Below, piece after piece: positions 51,354-58,955 of a stretch of 64,000 nucleotides of DNA (position 1 is the stretch's first letter; every line of letters starts with the position of its first letter). The position numbers and the translations under genes are program-made. Source of the DNA: Sphingopyxis sp. H073 (GTDB lineage: Bacteria > Pseudomonadota > Alphaproteobacteria > Sphingomonadales > Sphingomonadaceae); assembly GCF_001468395.1 (NCBI RefSeq), contig NZ_LNSG01000002.1:434001-498000 (forward strand), read 5' to 3'. The notes beneath the pieces are model-generated. The model was not told the origin of the DNA. It was given only the letters and a program-made list of their open reading frames with translations, and did not search any database.

Positions 51354-53819
51354 CTAATCGGCGCGCATCGCCGCCTCGGCCAGCGTGTCGGCCAGCTCGC
51401 CGAGCAGCGCGTCGTCGAGATCCGATGCCGCGACATTCTCGCGCCCGATCAGCACCAGCACCGGGATCGCGAGCGGGCTGATCCGGTCGAGCCGCTGGTG
51501 CACCATCGTCCCCGCCGCGCGGTCGAGCAGGTCGCCGAGCCGCGCGACGTCGGTCAGCCGCTCGCGCGCGTCGGCCCAGGCGGCTTCGAGCAAGAGATGG
51601 TCGGGTTCGTATTTGCGCAGGACGTCGAAGATCAGGTCGGTCGAGAAGGTGACCTGCTTGCCCGTCTTGCGCTTGCCCGGATGCTGGCGTTCGATGAGGC
51701 CCCCGATCACCGCGACCTCGCGGAACGCACGTTTCAAAAGGTGCGAGCTTTCGACCCATTCGATGAATTCTTCGGACAATATTTCGGCGTCGAACAGATT
51801 TTCGGGATGATCGACCGGGCGCAGCGACCAGATGGCGAGCGCATAGTCGGAGGCGACGAAACCCAGCGGCTGCAAGCCCGCCCGCTCCATCCGCTTGGTG
51901 ATCAGCATCCCGAGCGACTGGTGCGCGTTCCAGCCCTCGAACGGATAGCAGACAAGATAATGATGCCCCTCGTGCGGGAAGGTCTCGACGAGCAGTTCGC
52001 CGGGGCGCGGCAGCACCGACCGCAGCTGCTGCATCTCCAGCCAGAAGCGCACATCCTCGGGAAAGCGCCGCCAGCTTGCCGGATCGGCGAGGAAGCCGCG
52101 CACCCGCTCGGCGAGCCGCGTCGACAGCGCCATGCGCGCGCCGACATAGCTCGGGATGCGCGCGGGCCGCGTCGTCGCGCGAACAAGCAGATCGGTGTCG
52201 CGGATCGCCTCGACCTCGAGGCTGAGGCCTGCGAAGGCAAAGGTGTCGCCGGTCACGAGCGTGCTCGCGAAATATTCCTCGACGCTGCCCAATCTGCGCC
52301 CGTTCTTGAAGCGCACGTCGAGCGTGGGGGCATCGACGATGATCCCGGCGTTGAGCCTGTGTTGCGCGGCAAGGCGCGGGTGCGCGATCCGCCAGCCGCC
52401 GTGTCCGTCGGGCGCAAGGCGACGGAACCGGTCGTAGCTTTTGAGCGCATAGCCCCCGTCGCGCACGAAACCGAGCAGGCGGCCGAAGGTCTCGGCATCG
52501 ACCCAGCGATAGGGCGCCGCGCTGCGGATCTCGGCGAGCAATGCCTCCTCCCTGAACGGCGCTGCGCAGGCGAGCGCCATGACATGCTGCGCGAGCACGT
52601 CGAGCGCGCCGGGGCGGAAGCGGTCGGCGTCGCGCTCGCCCGCCTCGACCGCGTCCAATGCCGCGCGCGCTTCCAGATATTCGAAGCGGTTGCCGGGCAC
52701 GATCAGCGCCCGGCTCGGCTCGTCGAGCCGGTGGTTCGCGCGCCCGATGCGCTGGAGCAGCCGCGACGATCCCTTGGGCGCTCCCATCTGGATCACGCAA
52801 TCGACGTCGCCCCAGTCGAGCCCGAGGTCGAGGCTCGACGTTGCGACGAGCGCGCGCAGCCGTCCTTCGGCCATCGCTGCTTCGGCGCGCTGGCGCGCCT
52901 CCCGGTCGAGGCTGCCGTGGTGGATCGCGATCGGCAGCGACAGATCGTTGACCTTCCACAACTCCTGAAAGATCAGCTCAGCGAGCCCGCGCGTGTTGCA
53001 GAAGATGATCGTCGTGCGGTTCGCGGCGACGACGTCCATCACCTGATGCACCGCCCAGCGCCCCGAATGCCCCGCCCACGGCACCGCGCCCGCGGGCAGC
53101 AGGATGTCGATGTCGGGATCGGCGCCCGCCTCACCCTCGACCAGCGTAACCTTCCCGGCATCGGCATCGGGCGCCAGCCAGCCCGCATATTGCACCGGAT
53201 CGGCGATCGTCGCCGACAGCCCGACGCGGCGCAGATCGGGTGCGATGTGCTGGAGCCGTGCGAGCGCCAGGCTCAGCAAATCGCCGCGCTTGCCGGGCGC
53301 GAAGGCATGGATTTCGTCGATCACCACCGTCTTCAGGTCCGCGAACATCGCGAAGCTGTCGGGATAGGAGAGCAGCAGCGACAAAGATTCGGGCGTCGTC
53401 AGCAGGATGTTCGGCGGCCGGCTGCGCTGGCGCGCCTTCTTGTCCGAACTCGTATCGCCGCTGCGACTCTCGACGCTGATGTCGAGCTCCATCTCGGCGA
53501 TCGGGGCGGTGAGATTGCGCTCGACGTCGGCGGCGAGCGCCTTCAGCGGCGACACGTACAGCGTGTGCAGCCGGTCGGAAGGATGGTCGGCCAGATCGAC
53601 GAGGCTCGGCAGAAACCCCGACAAGGTCTTGCCCGCGCCCGTCGCGGCGACAAGAAGCGCGTGCTCGCCCCGCTGCGCCGCCGCGAGCATGTCGGCCTGA
53701 TGCCGCCGAAGTCGCCACCCGCGCGCGGCGAACCAGTCGGCAAAGGGGGCGGGGAGGGACATGAGTTGAACGTGGGGCGGGATGGAGGGGCGTGCAATGC
53801 TTTCTTGATCGTCGGCCAT
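51354..53819 (-). CDS. Lhr-like ligase-associated DEXH helicase
   Basis: An 821-residue superfamily 2 helicase. Walker A is VAATGAGKTLSGFLPSL, motif II DEIH (VVIDEIHAF), SAT in VGLSATIADP, and motif VI QRIGRANHR. The rest fits Lhr-type ligase-associated helicases, including ITKRMERAGLQPLGFV and the C-terminal WH region. It unwinds DNA for the repair set with PdeM, Lexo and LigB; the last two are not in the window. ATG 53819 follows GAGGAGGT; a downstream Met at 53762 is possible. Confidence 0.9.
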   Translation of the reverse strand: MADDQESIARPSIPPHVQLMSLPAPFADWFAARGWRLRRHQADMLAAAQRGEHALLVAATGAGKTLSGFLPSLVDLADHPSDRLHTLYVSPLKALAADVERNLTAPIAEMELDISVESRSGDTSSDKKARQRSRPPNILLTTPESLSLLLSYPDSFAMFADLKTVVIDEIHAFAPGKRGDLLSLALARLQHIAPDLRRVGLSATIADPVQYAGWLAPDADAGKVTLVEGEAGADPDIDILLPAGAVPWAGHSGRWAVHQVMDVVAANRTTIIFCNTRGLAELIFQELWKVNDLSLPIAIHHGSLDREARQRAEAAMAEGRLRALVATSSLDLGLDWGDVDCVIQMGAPKGSSRLLQRIGRANHRLDEPSRALIVPGNRFEYLEARAALDAVEAGERDADRFRPGALDVLAQHVMALACAAPFREEALLAEIRSAAPYRWVDAETFGRLLGFVRDGGYALKSYDRFRRLAPDGHGGWRIAHPRLAAQHRLNAGIIVDAPTLDVRFKNGRRLGSVEEYFASTLVTGDTFAFAGLSLEVEAIRDTDLLVRATTRPARIPSYVGARMALSTRLAERVRGFLADPASWRRFPEDVRFWLEMQQLRSVLPRPGELLVETFPHEGHHYLVCYPFEGWNAHQSLGMLITKRMERAGLQPLGFVASDYALAIWSLRPVDHPENLFDAEILSEEFIEWVESSHLLKRAFREVAVIGGLIERQHPGKRKTGKQVTFSTDLIFDVLRKYEPDHLLLEAAWADARERLTDVARLGDLLDRAAGTMVHQRLDRISPLAIPVLVLIGRENVAASDLDDALLGELADTLAEAAMRAD

Positions 53820-53875
53820 CGACCGATTGCGGACCTCCTCGGCTAGATGTAATTTCGCTCGACTTGGAGGGCACT

Positions 53876-54253
53876 ATGAGTCCGGGTTATTTGCTTGCAT
53901 TCGCTTTTTTTACGTCAACGACTGACCAAAGCGTCATAGACCTGTTGATGCGGGAACGCGAAGTGCCGCAGGATCTATACTATCTAGCGCAACGACCGAG
54001 CGGGATCATGTTCTGTGATAAGCGGCTAAAGGCCCGACAAACCCGCAGGTTCGAGGGAAGATACGGCCTCCGGCTCAAGAAGGTGATCGCAGCTAAGATA
54101 GCAAAGGATGGCTTCGGATGGGCACCCGACGACATCGTTGTGCTGCCTTGCGAAGTCACAACGAAACAGGCAGCTGACAAGTTGCTTTTGAACTTCGACA
54201 TTGAACTCCGTCGGTTCGAAGCGCGCTACGGCCTAAGTAGTGAAGTCCGCTAA
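53876..54253 (+). CDS. Hypothetical protein, about 125 residues
   Basis: The ATG at 53876 follows GGAGG with 6-base spacing, giving a 125-residue protein. It starts with a hydrophobic stretch (GYLLAFAFFTS) and continues as a soluble basic domain (RRFEGRYGLRLKKVIAAKIAKDGFGWAPDDIVVLPCEVTT). The base composition is less GC-rich than the flanking genes. I do not recognise the family. Divergent from lhr; nothing ties it to that gene. Confidence 0.5.
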   Translation: MSPGYLLAFAFFTSTTDQSVIDLLMREREVPQDLYYLAQRPSGIMFCDKRLKARQTRRFEGRYGLRLKKVIAAKIAKDGFGWAPDDIVVLPCEVTTKQAADKLLLNFDIELRRFEARYGLSSEVR

Positions 54254-54279
54254 CCACCCCAATTTAGACATTCCCTCTT

Positions 54280-54352
54280 CGTCATCCCGGACTTGATCCG
54301 GGATCCATCGCGGCGTTGAAGTCGTGGACCCCGGATCAAGTCCGGGGTGACG
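54280..54352. repeat. REP-type palindromic element
   Basis: CGTCATCCCGGACTTGATCC, GGATCCATCG and GGACCCCGGATCAAGTCCGG form two hairpins, ending in GGTGACG, the same plan as at 39021. It lies in the 450-bp gap between the hypothetical gene and the SPFH operon. The rest of this gap up to 54654 shows no gene. Confidence 0.75.
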
Positions 54353-54654
54353 AATGTCTGGAAACCACCCCAAAGCAGACACCGCCCTCAAATAGGCCTT
54401 TCCTACATTGTCGGGCCATGCCAGCCTTCTTCCCGCTCTTTCGCTCGGTCGACAAAGGCGGTCGGGCTTGCGGCCGCGGCACGGCGTGCGGGATGGTTCG
54501 GCGATCCTGCCGGCCCAAAACGGGGATGCATAAGGCTGAACTTTCCTGAACTTTGAAAATCCGGGCCGCGGCGAAGAAGCAAGGCATGACCGATATCCGC
54601 TCTGAAACGGGCATGCGAAGGGCCCCGTGAATCGCGATTGACCACCACCGAAAA

Positions 54655-54684
54655 CGATATAAATATGATATCATCTTTATATCG
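54655..54684. promoter_or_regulatory. 30-bp near-perfect palindrome upstream of the SPFH operon
   Basis: CGATATAAA (54655-54663) and TTTATATCG (54676-54684) flank the perfect 10-bp palindrome ATGATATCAT (54665-54674); only the base pair at 54664/54675 breaks the symmetry. AT-rich dyads of this size bind dimeric repressors. It lies 18 bp before the ATG, around the promoter, so binding should repress the operon. The protein that binds is not known. Confidence 0.8.
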
Positions 54685-54702
54685 ACTGATTCGGAGGGAA
54701 AC

Positions 54703-55602
54703 ATGGTCGAGAGTGCAACGCCGGCGCTGAACCGCAGCCGCGAGACGCGGGCCGCGACGCAGAGCGGTTATCTGATGCTGCTGGTCTGGCTGCTGCTCGC
54801 GGGCGTCGCCGCCTGGGCGGTCGTCACCAACATCAACGGCGTCGAGGCCGCCTGGAAATGGGGCGTGCTGATCGCAGCGGCGATCGCGGGCACGGTGATC
54901 CTCTGCGGCTTCTATCTGATCAACCCCAACGAGGCGGCGGCGATCCAGCTGTTCGGCGCCTACAAGGGCACCGACCGCGAGGAGGGCCTCCGCTGGGTCC
55001 TTCCTTGGCTGACTCGCAAGAAGATCGCGGTGCGCGCGAACAACGTCATATCCGACAAGATCAAGGTCAACGACCTGCGCGGCAACCCGATCGAAATGGC
55101 GGCGCAGGTCGTGTGGCGCGTCACCGACACCGCGCAGGCGCTGTTCGACGTCGAGGATTACAAGGAATTCGTGATGGCGCAGATCGAGGCCGCGGTGCGC
55201 TCGATCGGCTCGCGCTATCCCTATGACGACATCGAGCATCAGGAAATCACCTTGCGGGGCAATCACGACGAGGTCGGGATCGAGCTCAGGAAGGCGCTGA
55301 TCGAGCGGCTCGAGGTTGCGGGGATCACCGTCGACGAATGCGGGCTGACGCACCTCGCCTATGCGCAGGAGATCGCTGGCGCGATGCTCCGCCGTCAGCA
55401 GGCCGAGGCCGTCATCGCCGCCCGCAAAAAGCTGGTCGAGGGCGCGGTGACGATGGTCGAGATGGCGCTCCAGCACCTGTCCGAGAAAAACGTCGTCGAC
55501 CTCGACGACGAGCGCAAGGCGGCGATGGTGTCGAACCTGATGGTCGTCCTCTGCGGCGAGCGCGACACCCAGCCCGTCGTCAACACCGGGTCGCTCTACT
55601 GA
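54703..55602 (+). CDS. SPFH/Band 7-domain membrane protein
   Basis: A 299-residue protein with two N-terminal membrane helices (about 21-41 and 52-70), then an SPFH domain: LINPNEAAAIQLFGAYKGTDREEGLRWVLPWLTRKKIAVRANNV, and NPIEMAAQVVWRVTDTAQALFDVEDYKEFV. The C-terminal part is helical and charged (AYAQEIAGAMLRRQQAEAVIAARKKLVEGAV). SPFH proteins form membrane microdomain assemblies. It follows GGAGGG and heads a three-gene operon with a ribbon-helix-helix protein and a small membrane protein, under the 30-bp palindrome. Confidence 0.87.
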   Translation: MVESATPALNRSRETRAATQSGYLMLLVWLLLAGVAAWAVVTNINGVEAAWKWGVLIAAAIAGTVILCGFYLINPNEAAAIQLFGAYKGTDREEGLRWVLPWLTRKKIAVRANNVISDKIKVNDLRGNPIEMAAQVVWRVTDTAQALFDVEDYKEFVMAQIEAAVRSIGSRYPYDDIEHQEITLRGNHDEVGIELRKALIERLEVAGITVDECGLTHLAYAQEIAGAMLRRQQAEAVIAARKKLVEGAVTMVEMALQHLSEKNVVDLDDERKAAMVSNLMVVLCGERDTQPVVNTGSLY

Positions 55603-55611
55603 GTTCGTCCG

Positions 55612-55818
55612 GTGGCTGCGTCGTCCAAGAAAGCCTTTGCCCTCCGTCTCGATCCGGCGCTCTACGCCGCGATCGAGCGGCTGGCCGCGGCCGAGCTGCG
55701 CAGCGCCAATGCCGAGATCGAAATATTGCTGCGCGAGGCGCTCACGCGCCGCGGCGTCGGCGTCAAACGGTCGCAAGCCCCGAAACGCGGCCGACCGCCG
55801 AAGACGGAGGAGAGCTGA
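55612..55818 (+). CDS. Arc-type ribbon-helix-helix protein
   Basis: A 68-residue basic protein: KKAFALRLDPALYAAIERLAAAELRSANAEIEILLREAL, an Arc-like ribbon-helix-helix DNA-binding fold, with a basic C terminus containing RGRPPK. It starts at GTG 55612, 9 bp after the SPFH gene. It could bind the palindrome at 54655 and repress its own operon, though the partner is not shown. The next gene starts 1 base after its stop. Confidence 0.75.
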   Translation: MAASSKKAFALRLDPALYAAIERLAAAELRSANAEIEILLREALTRRGVGVKRSQAPKRGRPPKTEES

Positions 55819-55819
55819 C

Positions 55820-56062
55820 ATGCTGCATCTTTTGCGGGGCGATCGCCCATGGTTCCGCCCGAAGCGCCGCGGCTACGGCACCGGCCTGCCGATCGCCTGG
55901 CAGGGGTGGGTGATGCTGCTCGTCCATATCGCGCTGATCACCGGCGTGACGGTATTGCTGCGCGACCGGCCGTGGATGATGACGATCGCGGTCGTACTCG
56001 CGGCACTCGCCCCGATGCCTCTCTACAGGGCCAAAACCGAGGGCGGCTGGCGCTGGCGCTAG
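55820..56062 (+). CDS. Small membrane protein of the SPFH operon
   Basis: An 80-residue protein with two hydrophobic segments, about 28-45 (GWVMLLVHIALITGVTVLL) and 50-66 (MMTIAVVLAALAPMPLY), and charged termini. It begins immediately after the RHH stop, so it is co-translated. No family name is known to me. It may assist the SPFH assembly. Not related to rpe, which begins 88 bp downstream. Confidence 0.7.
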   Translation: MLHLLRGDRPWFRPKRRGYGTGLPIAWQGWVMLLVHIALITGVTVLLRDRPWMMTIAVVLAALAPMPLYRAKTEGGWRWR

Positions 56063-56149
56063 ACCTCCGCAAGTTTATTTGTGGACACCGCGCGCTGGCG
56101 GCGCCCCCGCGCTTGCCCCGCCACTTCTAGACGGTTAAGGCCGGTCCCC

Positions 56150-56833
56150 ATGACCGCCGCCCCCACGAGCACAGAAGCGCCTCCCGTCCGCATCGCCCCG
56201 TCGATCCTCAGCGCCGATTTCGCGCGGCTGGGCGAAGAGGTCCGCGCGATCGAGGAAGCGGGCGCCGACTGGGTGCATATCGATGTGATGGACGGCCATT
56301 TTGTGCCGAATCTGACGATCGGCCCGATGGTCGTGAAGGCGCTGCGCCCGCATTCGACCCTGCCCTTCGACGTCCATCTGATGATCTCGCCCGTCGATCA
56401 CTTCCTCGACGCCTTTGCCGCCGCGGGCGCCGACATCATCACCGTCCATCCCGAAGCCGGACCGCACATCCACCGCAGCGTCCAGCACATCAAGTCGCTC
56501 GGCAAGCAGGCAGGGGTCTCGCTCAATCCCGCAACGCCCGCGAAGATGCTCGACTATCTGATCGACGATATCGACCTTGTCCTGATCATGAGCGTCAATC
56601 CGGGCTTTGGCGGCCAGAGCTTCATTTCCAGCCAGCTCCGCAAGATCGAGGCGGTGCGCAAGATGATCGACAAATCGGGCCGCGACATCCGGCTCGAGGT
56701 CGACGGCGGCATCGACGTCGCGACCGCGCCGCAGGCGATCGCCGCGGGCGCCGATGTCCTCGTCGCCGGCACCGCGACCTTCAAGGGCGGGCCCGACGCC
56801 TACGCCGACAATATCCGCCGCCTGCGCGGCTGA
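56150..56833 (+). CDS. rpe: Ribulose-phosphate 3-epimerase
   Basis: A 227-residue TIM-barrel enzyme converting ribulose 5-phosphate and xylulose 5-phosphate. Catalytic and metal residues are in [51 protein letters not shown] and LEVDGGID. The ATG at 56150 follows the conserved MTAAPT start; the longer frame begins in noncoding sequence. Followed 3 bp later by the heparinase-family gene. Confidence 0.96.
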   Translation: MTAAPTSTEAPPVRIAPSILSADFARLGEEVRAIEEAGADWVHIDVMDGHFVPNLTIGPMVVKALRPHSTLPFDVHLMISPVDHFLDAFAAAGADIITVHPEAGPHIHRSVQHIKSLGKQAGVSLNPATPAKMLDYLIDDIDLVLIMSVNPGFGGQSFISSQLRKIEAVRKMIDKSGRDIRLEVDGGIDVATAPQAIAAGADVLVAGTATFKGGPDAYADNIRRLRG

Positions 56834-56836
56834 TCG

Positions 56837-58615
56837 ATGGAGGGGAGACCATTGACCTCTGCCCCGTCCAGCCCGATTCCCGACGCCGGCGAAGACGCGC
56901 CGCCCATCGACGACAGCATCGAACCGGGCAAGCGGCTGATCCGCCTGCCCGACGACAAGGGGCTGTCGCTTGGCGACCGGGTTGCCAACTACGTCACTCG
57001 CCTCACCTGGCGCACCCCGCTGCACGCCTTCCGCCTCAAGGGCCGCTTTCCCCTGAAGCTGCTCGGCGTCCCCGCCGATCCCGTGCCCGGCGACATGCGC
57101 GCGGGGACCGCGATCCGCGCCGGCCATTTCCTCCATCGCGGACTGAAGCTCTCGCTCGGCAATCTCGACTTCGCCGCGCTCGACGTTTCGCCGCCCTTCG
57201 CCGACTATCTGCACAGCTTCGCCTGGCTGCGTGACCTCGCGGCCACCGGCACCCGCGCCGACGGCGCCCCGATCGCCGAGGCGGTCGTGCGCCACTGGCT
57301 CGCCGTCCATGGCGAGGCGGTGAGCGAGCCCGCCTGGAAAGCCGACAACACCGGCTGGCGCATCCTCTTCTGGGCCGCGCACGCGCCGCTGATCCTGTCG
57401 TCGAGCGACCTCGTCTATCGCTCGGCGGTGCTCAACCATCTCGCGCGCGCCGCGCGCCATCTCGACCGTGTCGCCGACAAGACGCGTCCCGGCACCGGAC
57501 AGCTCGTCGCGTGGATCGGCATCGTCGCCGCCTCGCTCCTCATGCCCGGCGGCGAGCCGCGGCAGGTGTTCGGCGAGGCGGGGCTGCGCAAGGTCATCGA
57601 GACCAGCTTCTACGCCGACGGCGGCAACATCGCGCGCGCGCCGCAGGCGCAGCTCGACGCGATCATGGCGCTGTCGATGCTCGCGCGCATCTACGACATG
57701 CGCCGCATGGAGGTCCCGCCCTTCCTGCAGGAGGCGCTTGCCCGCACCGTTCCGGCGCTGCTCGGCCTCGTCCACGCCGATGGCGGCATGGGTAGCTGGC
57801 AGGGCAGCGGTGCGACCTCGGCGCTCAACATCCAATATGTCGTCGCCGCAAGCGGGGTGCGCACGCGTCCCCTCAAGCAGGCCCGCGACTGGGGCTATCA
57901 ACGGATGGTCGCCAACCGCGTCGTCCTGCTCGCCGACGCCGCGCCGCCGCCGATCGCCCGCGTGACCGAGGCGGGCTGCGCCTCGACCCTTGCCTTCGAG
58001 CTCAGCGACGGCGACGAACGCATTGTCGTCAATTGCGGCGGCGCCGCGCTGACCGGCGCGACGATCCCCGCCGACCTCGCGCGCGGCCTGCGCACCACCG
58101 CGGCGCATTCGACGCTGACGATCGGCGACACCAATTCGACCGCGATCCTTGCGAGCGGCCTGCTCGGCCGCGGGGTGACCGAGGTCGAGCTCGACCGGCG
58201 CGAGACGCCGCAGGGCAGCCGGCTCGAGATGAGCCACGACGGCTATGCGCGCCGCCACGGGCTGATCCACCGCCGCCTCCTGATCCTGTCGCCGAACGGG
58301 CGCGAGCTGCGCGGCGAAGACATGCTGCTCCCGGCCCCGCGTACCCGGCGCAAGGGCGACAAGCCCTATACGCTGCGCTTCCACCTCGGCCGCAACATCT
58401 CGGCCAGCCTGACCGCCGACAAGCTCGGCGCGCTGCTGCGCATCAGCGGCGGGCCGCTGTGGCAGTTCCGCACCTCCGAAGGCACGCTCGACGTCGAGGA
58501 GAGCCTATGGGTCGACGGCGACGGCCGCCCGCACCCGACCGAACAGCTCGTCGTCACCGGCATCGCGCCGGCGGGCGGCGCGAGCATCGGCTGGATCTTC
58601 AAGCATATCGGATAG
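56837..58615 (+). CDS. Heparinase II/III-family protein
   Basis: A 592-residue protein with an alpha-helical N-terminal half (LTWRTPLHAFRLKGRFPLKLLGVPADPVPGD ... FADYLHSFAWLRDLA) and a beta-rich C-terminal half (heparinase_II_III: AAHSTLTIGDTNSTAIL, EMSHDGYARRHGLIHRRLLILSPNGRELRGEDML). It is common next to rpe and before purH in alphaproteobacteria and may act on a cell-surface polysaccharide. No signal peptide is visible, which is odd for such an enzyme. Substrate unknown. Confidence 0.85.
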   Translation: MEGRPLTSAPSSPIPDAGEDAPPIDDSIEPGKRLIRLPDDKGLSLGDRVANYVTRLTWRTPLHAFRLKGRFPLKLLGVPADPVPGDMRAGTAIRAGHFLHRGLKLSLGNLDFAALDVSPPFADYLHSFAWLRDLAATGTRADGAPIAEAVVRHWLAVHGEAVSEPAWKADNTGWRILFWAAHAPLILSSSDLVYRSAVLNHLARAARHLDRVADKTRPGTGQLVAWIGIVAASLLMPGGEPRQVFGEAGLRKVIETSFYADGGNIARAPQAQLDAIMALSMLARIYDMRRMEVPPFLQEALARTVPALLGLVHADGGMGSWQGSGATSALNIQYVVAASGVRTRPLKQARDWGYQRMVANRVVLLADAAPPPIARVTEAGCASTLAFELSDGDERIVVNCGGAALTGATIPADLARGLRTTAAHSTLTIGDTNSTAILASGLLGRGVTEVELDRRETPQGSRLEMSHDGYARRHGLIHRRLLILSPNGRELRGEDMLLPAPRTRRKGDKPYTLRFHLGRNISASLTADKLGALLRISGGPLWQFRTSEGTLDVEESLWVDGDGRPHPTEQLVVTGIAPAGGASIGWIFKHIG

Positions 58616-58649
58616 GGAATCGCGTCGGCGATCGGCCGATAGCGGCCTT

Positions 58650-58728
58650 GGTGATTCCCGGCGAAAGCCGGGATCCAGACAACGAGCGCTGCGCTTGCTT
58701 CATGGGCCCCGGCTTTCGCCGGGGTGCA
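58650..58728. repeat. REP-type palindromic element
   Basis: GTGATTCCCGGCGAAAGCCG, GGATCCAGAC and GGCCCCGGCTTTCGCCGGGG make two hairpins, the second continuing to GTGCAC. It lies downstream of the heparinase-family gene in the 340-bp gap before the TonB receptor; the other element of the gap is the next feature, and nothing else is seen there. Confidence 0.75.
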
Positions 58729-58774
58729 CATTACAACTGCAAGCGACCGGTAGTCGCCGCACGTTTTCCTATTT

Positions 58775-58852
58775 TGTCATCCCCGCGAAAGCGGGGACCC
58801 AGAGCGTGCGTGGGCTGGTCCCACACTGGGTTCCCGCTTTCGCGGGAATGAC
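58775..58852. repeat. REP-type palindromic element
   Basis: GTCATCCCCGCGAAAGCGGG, GACCCAGAG and GGGTTCCCGCTTTCGCGGGA are followed by ATGAC. This is the fourth copy of the family in the window, 47 bp after the previous one. Both arms share CCCGC-GAAAGC sequence with the copy before it. Confidence 0.75.
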
Positions 58853-58955
58853 AAGGGTGGAGTGCTAACGTCCGCTCCCCACCCCCAAGCAGACAATCGG
58901 CCCATTCGAATCCTGCGGCCGACGCCCCGCAAGCGAGCGCCGGCCGCCGGACCTT

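Noticed and set aside
51129..53846. 905-residue plus-strand frame opposite lhr
   Set aside because: The minus strand has all helicase motifs; the plus frame lacks recognisable domains and spans two genes.
54316..54549. 77-residue ORF starting inside the palindromic repeat
   Set aside because: The start falls within a repeat hairpin, there is no ribosome site and the sequence is low-complexity.
56135..58384. 749-residue minus frame opposite rpe and the heparinase-family gene
   Set aside because: Both plus-strand proteins are well defined, and the antisense frame is a compositional artefact.
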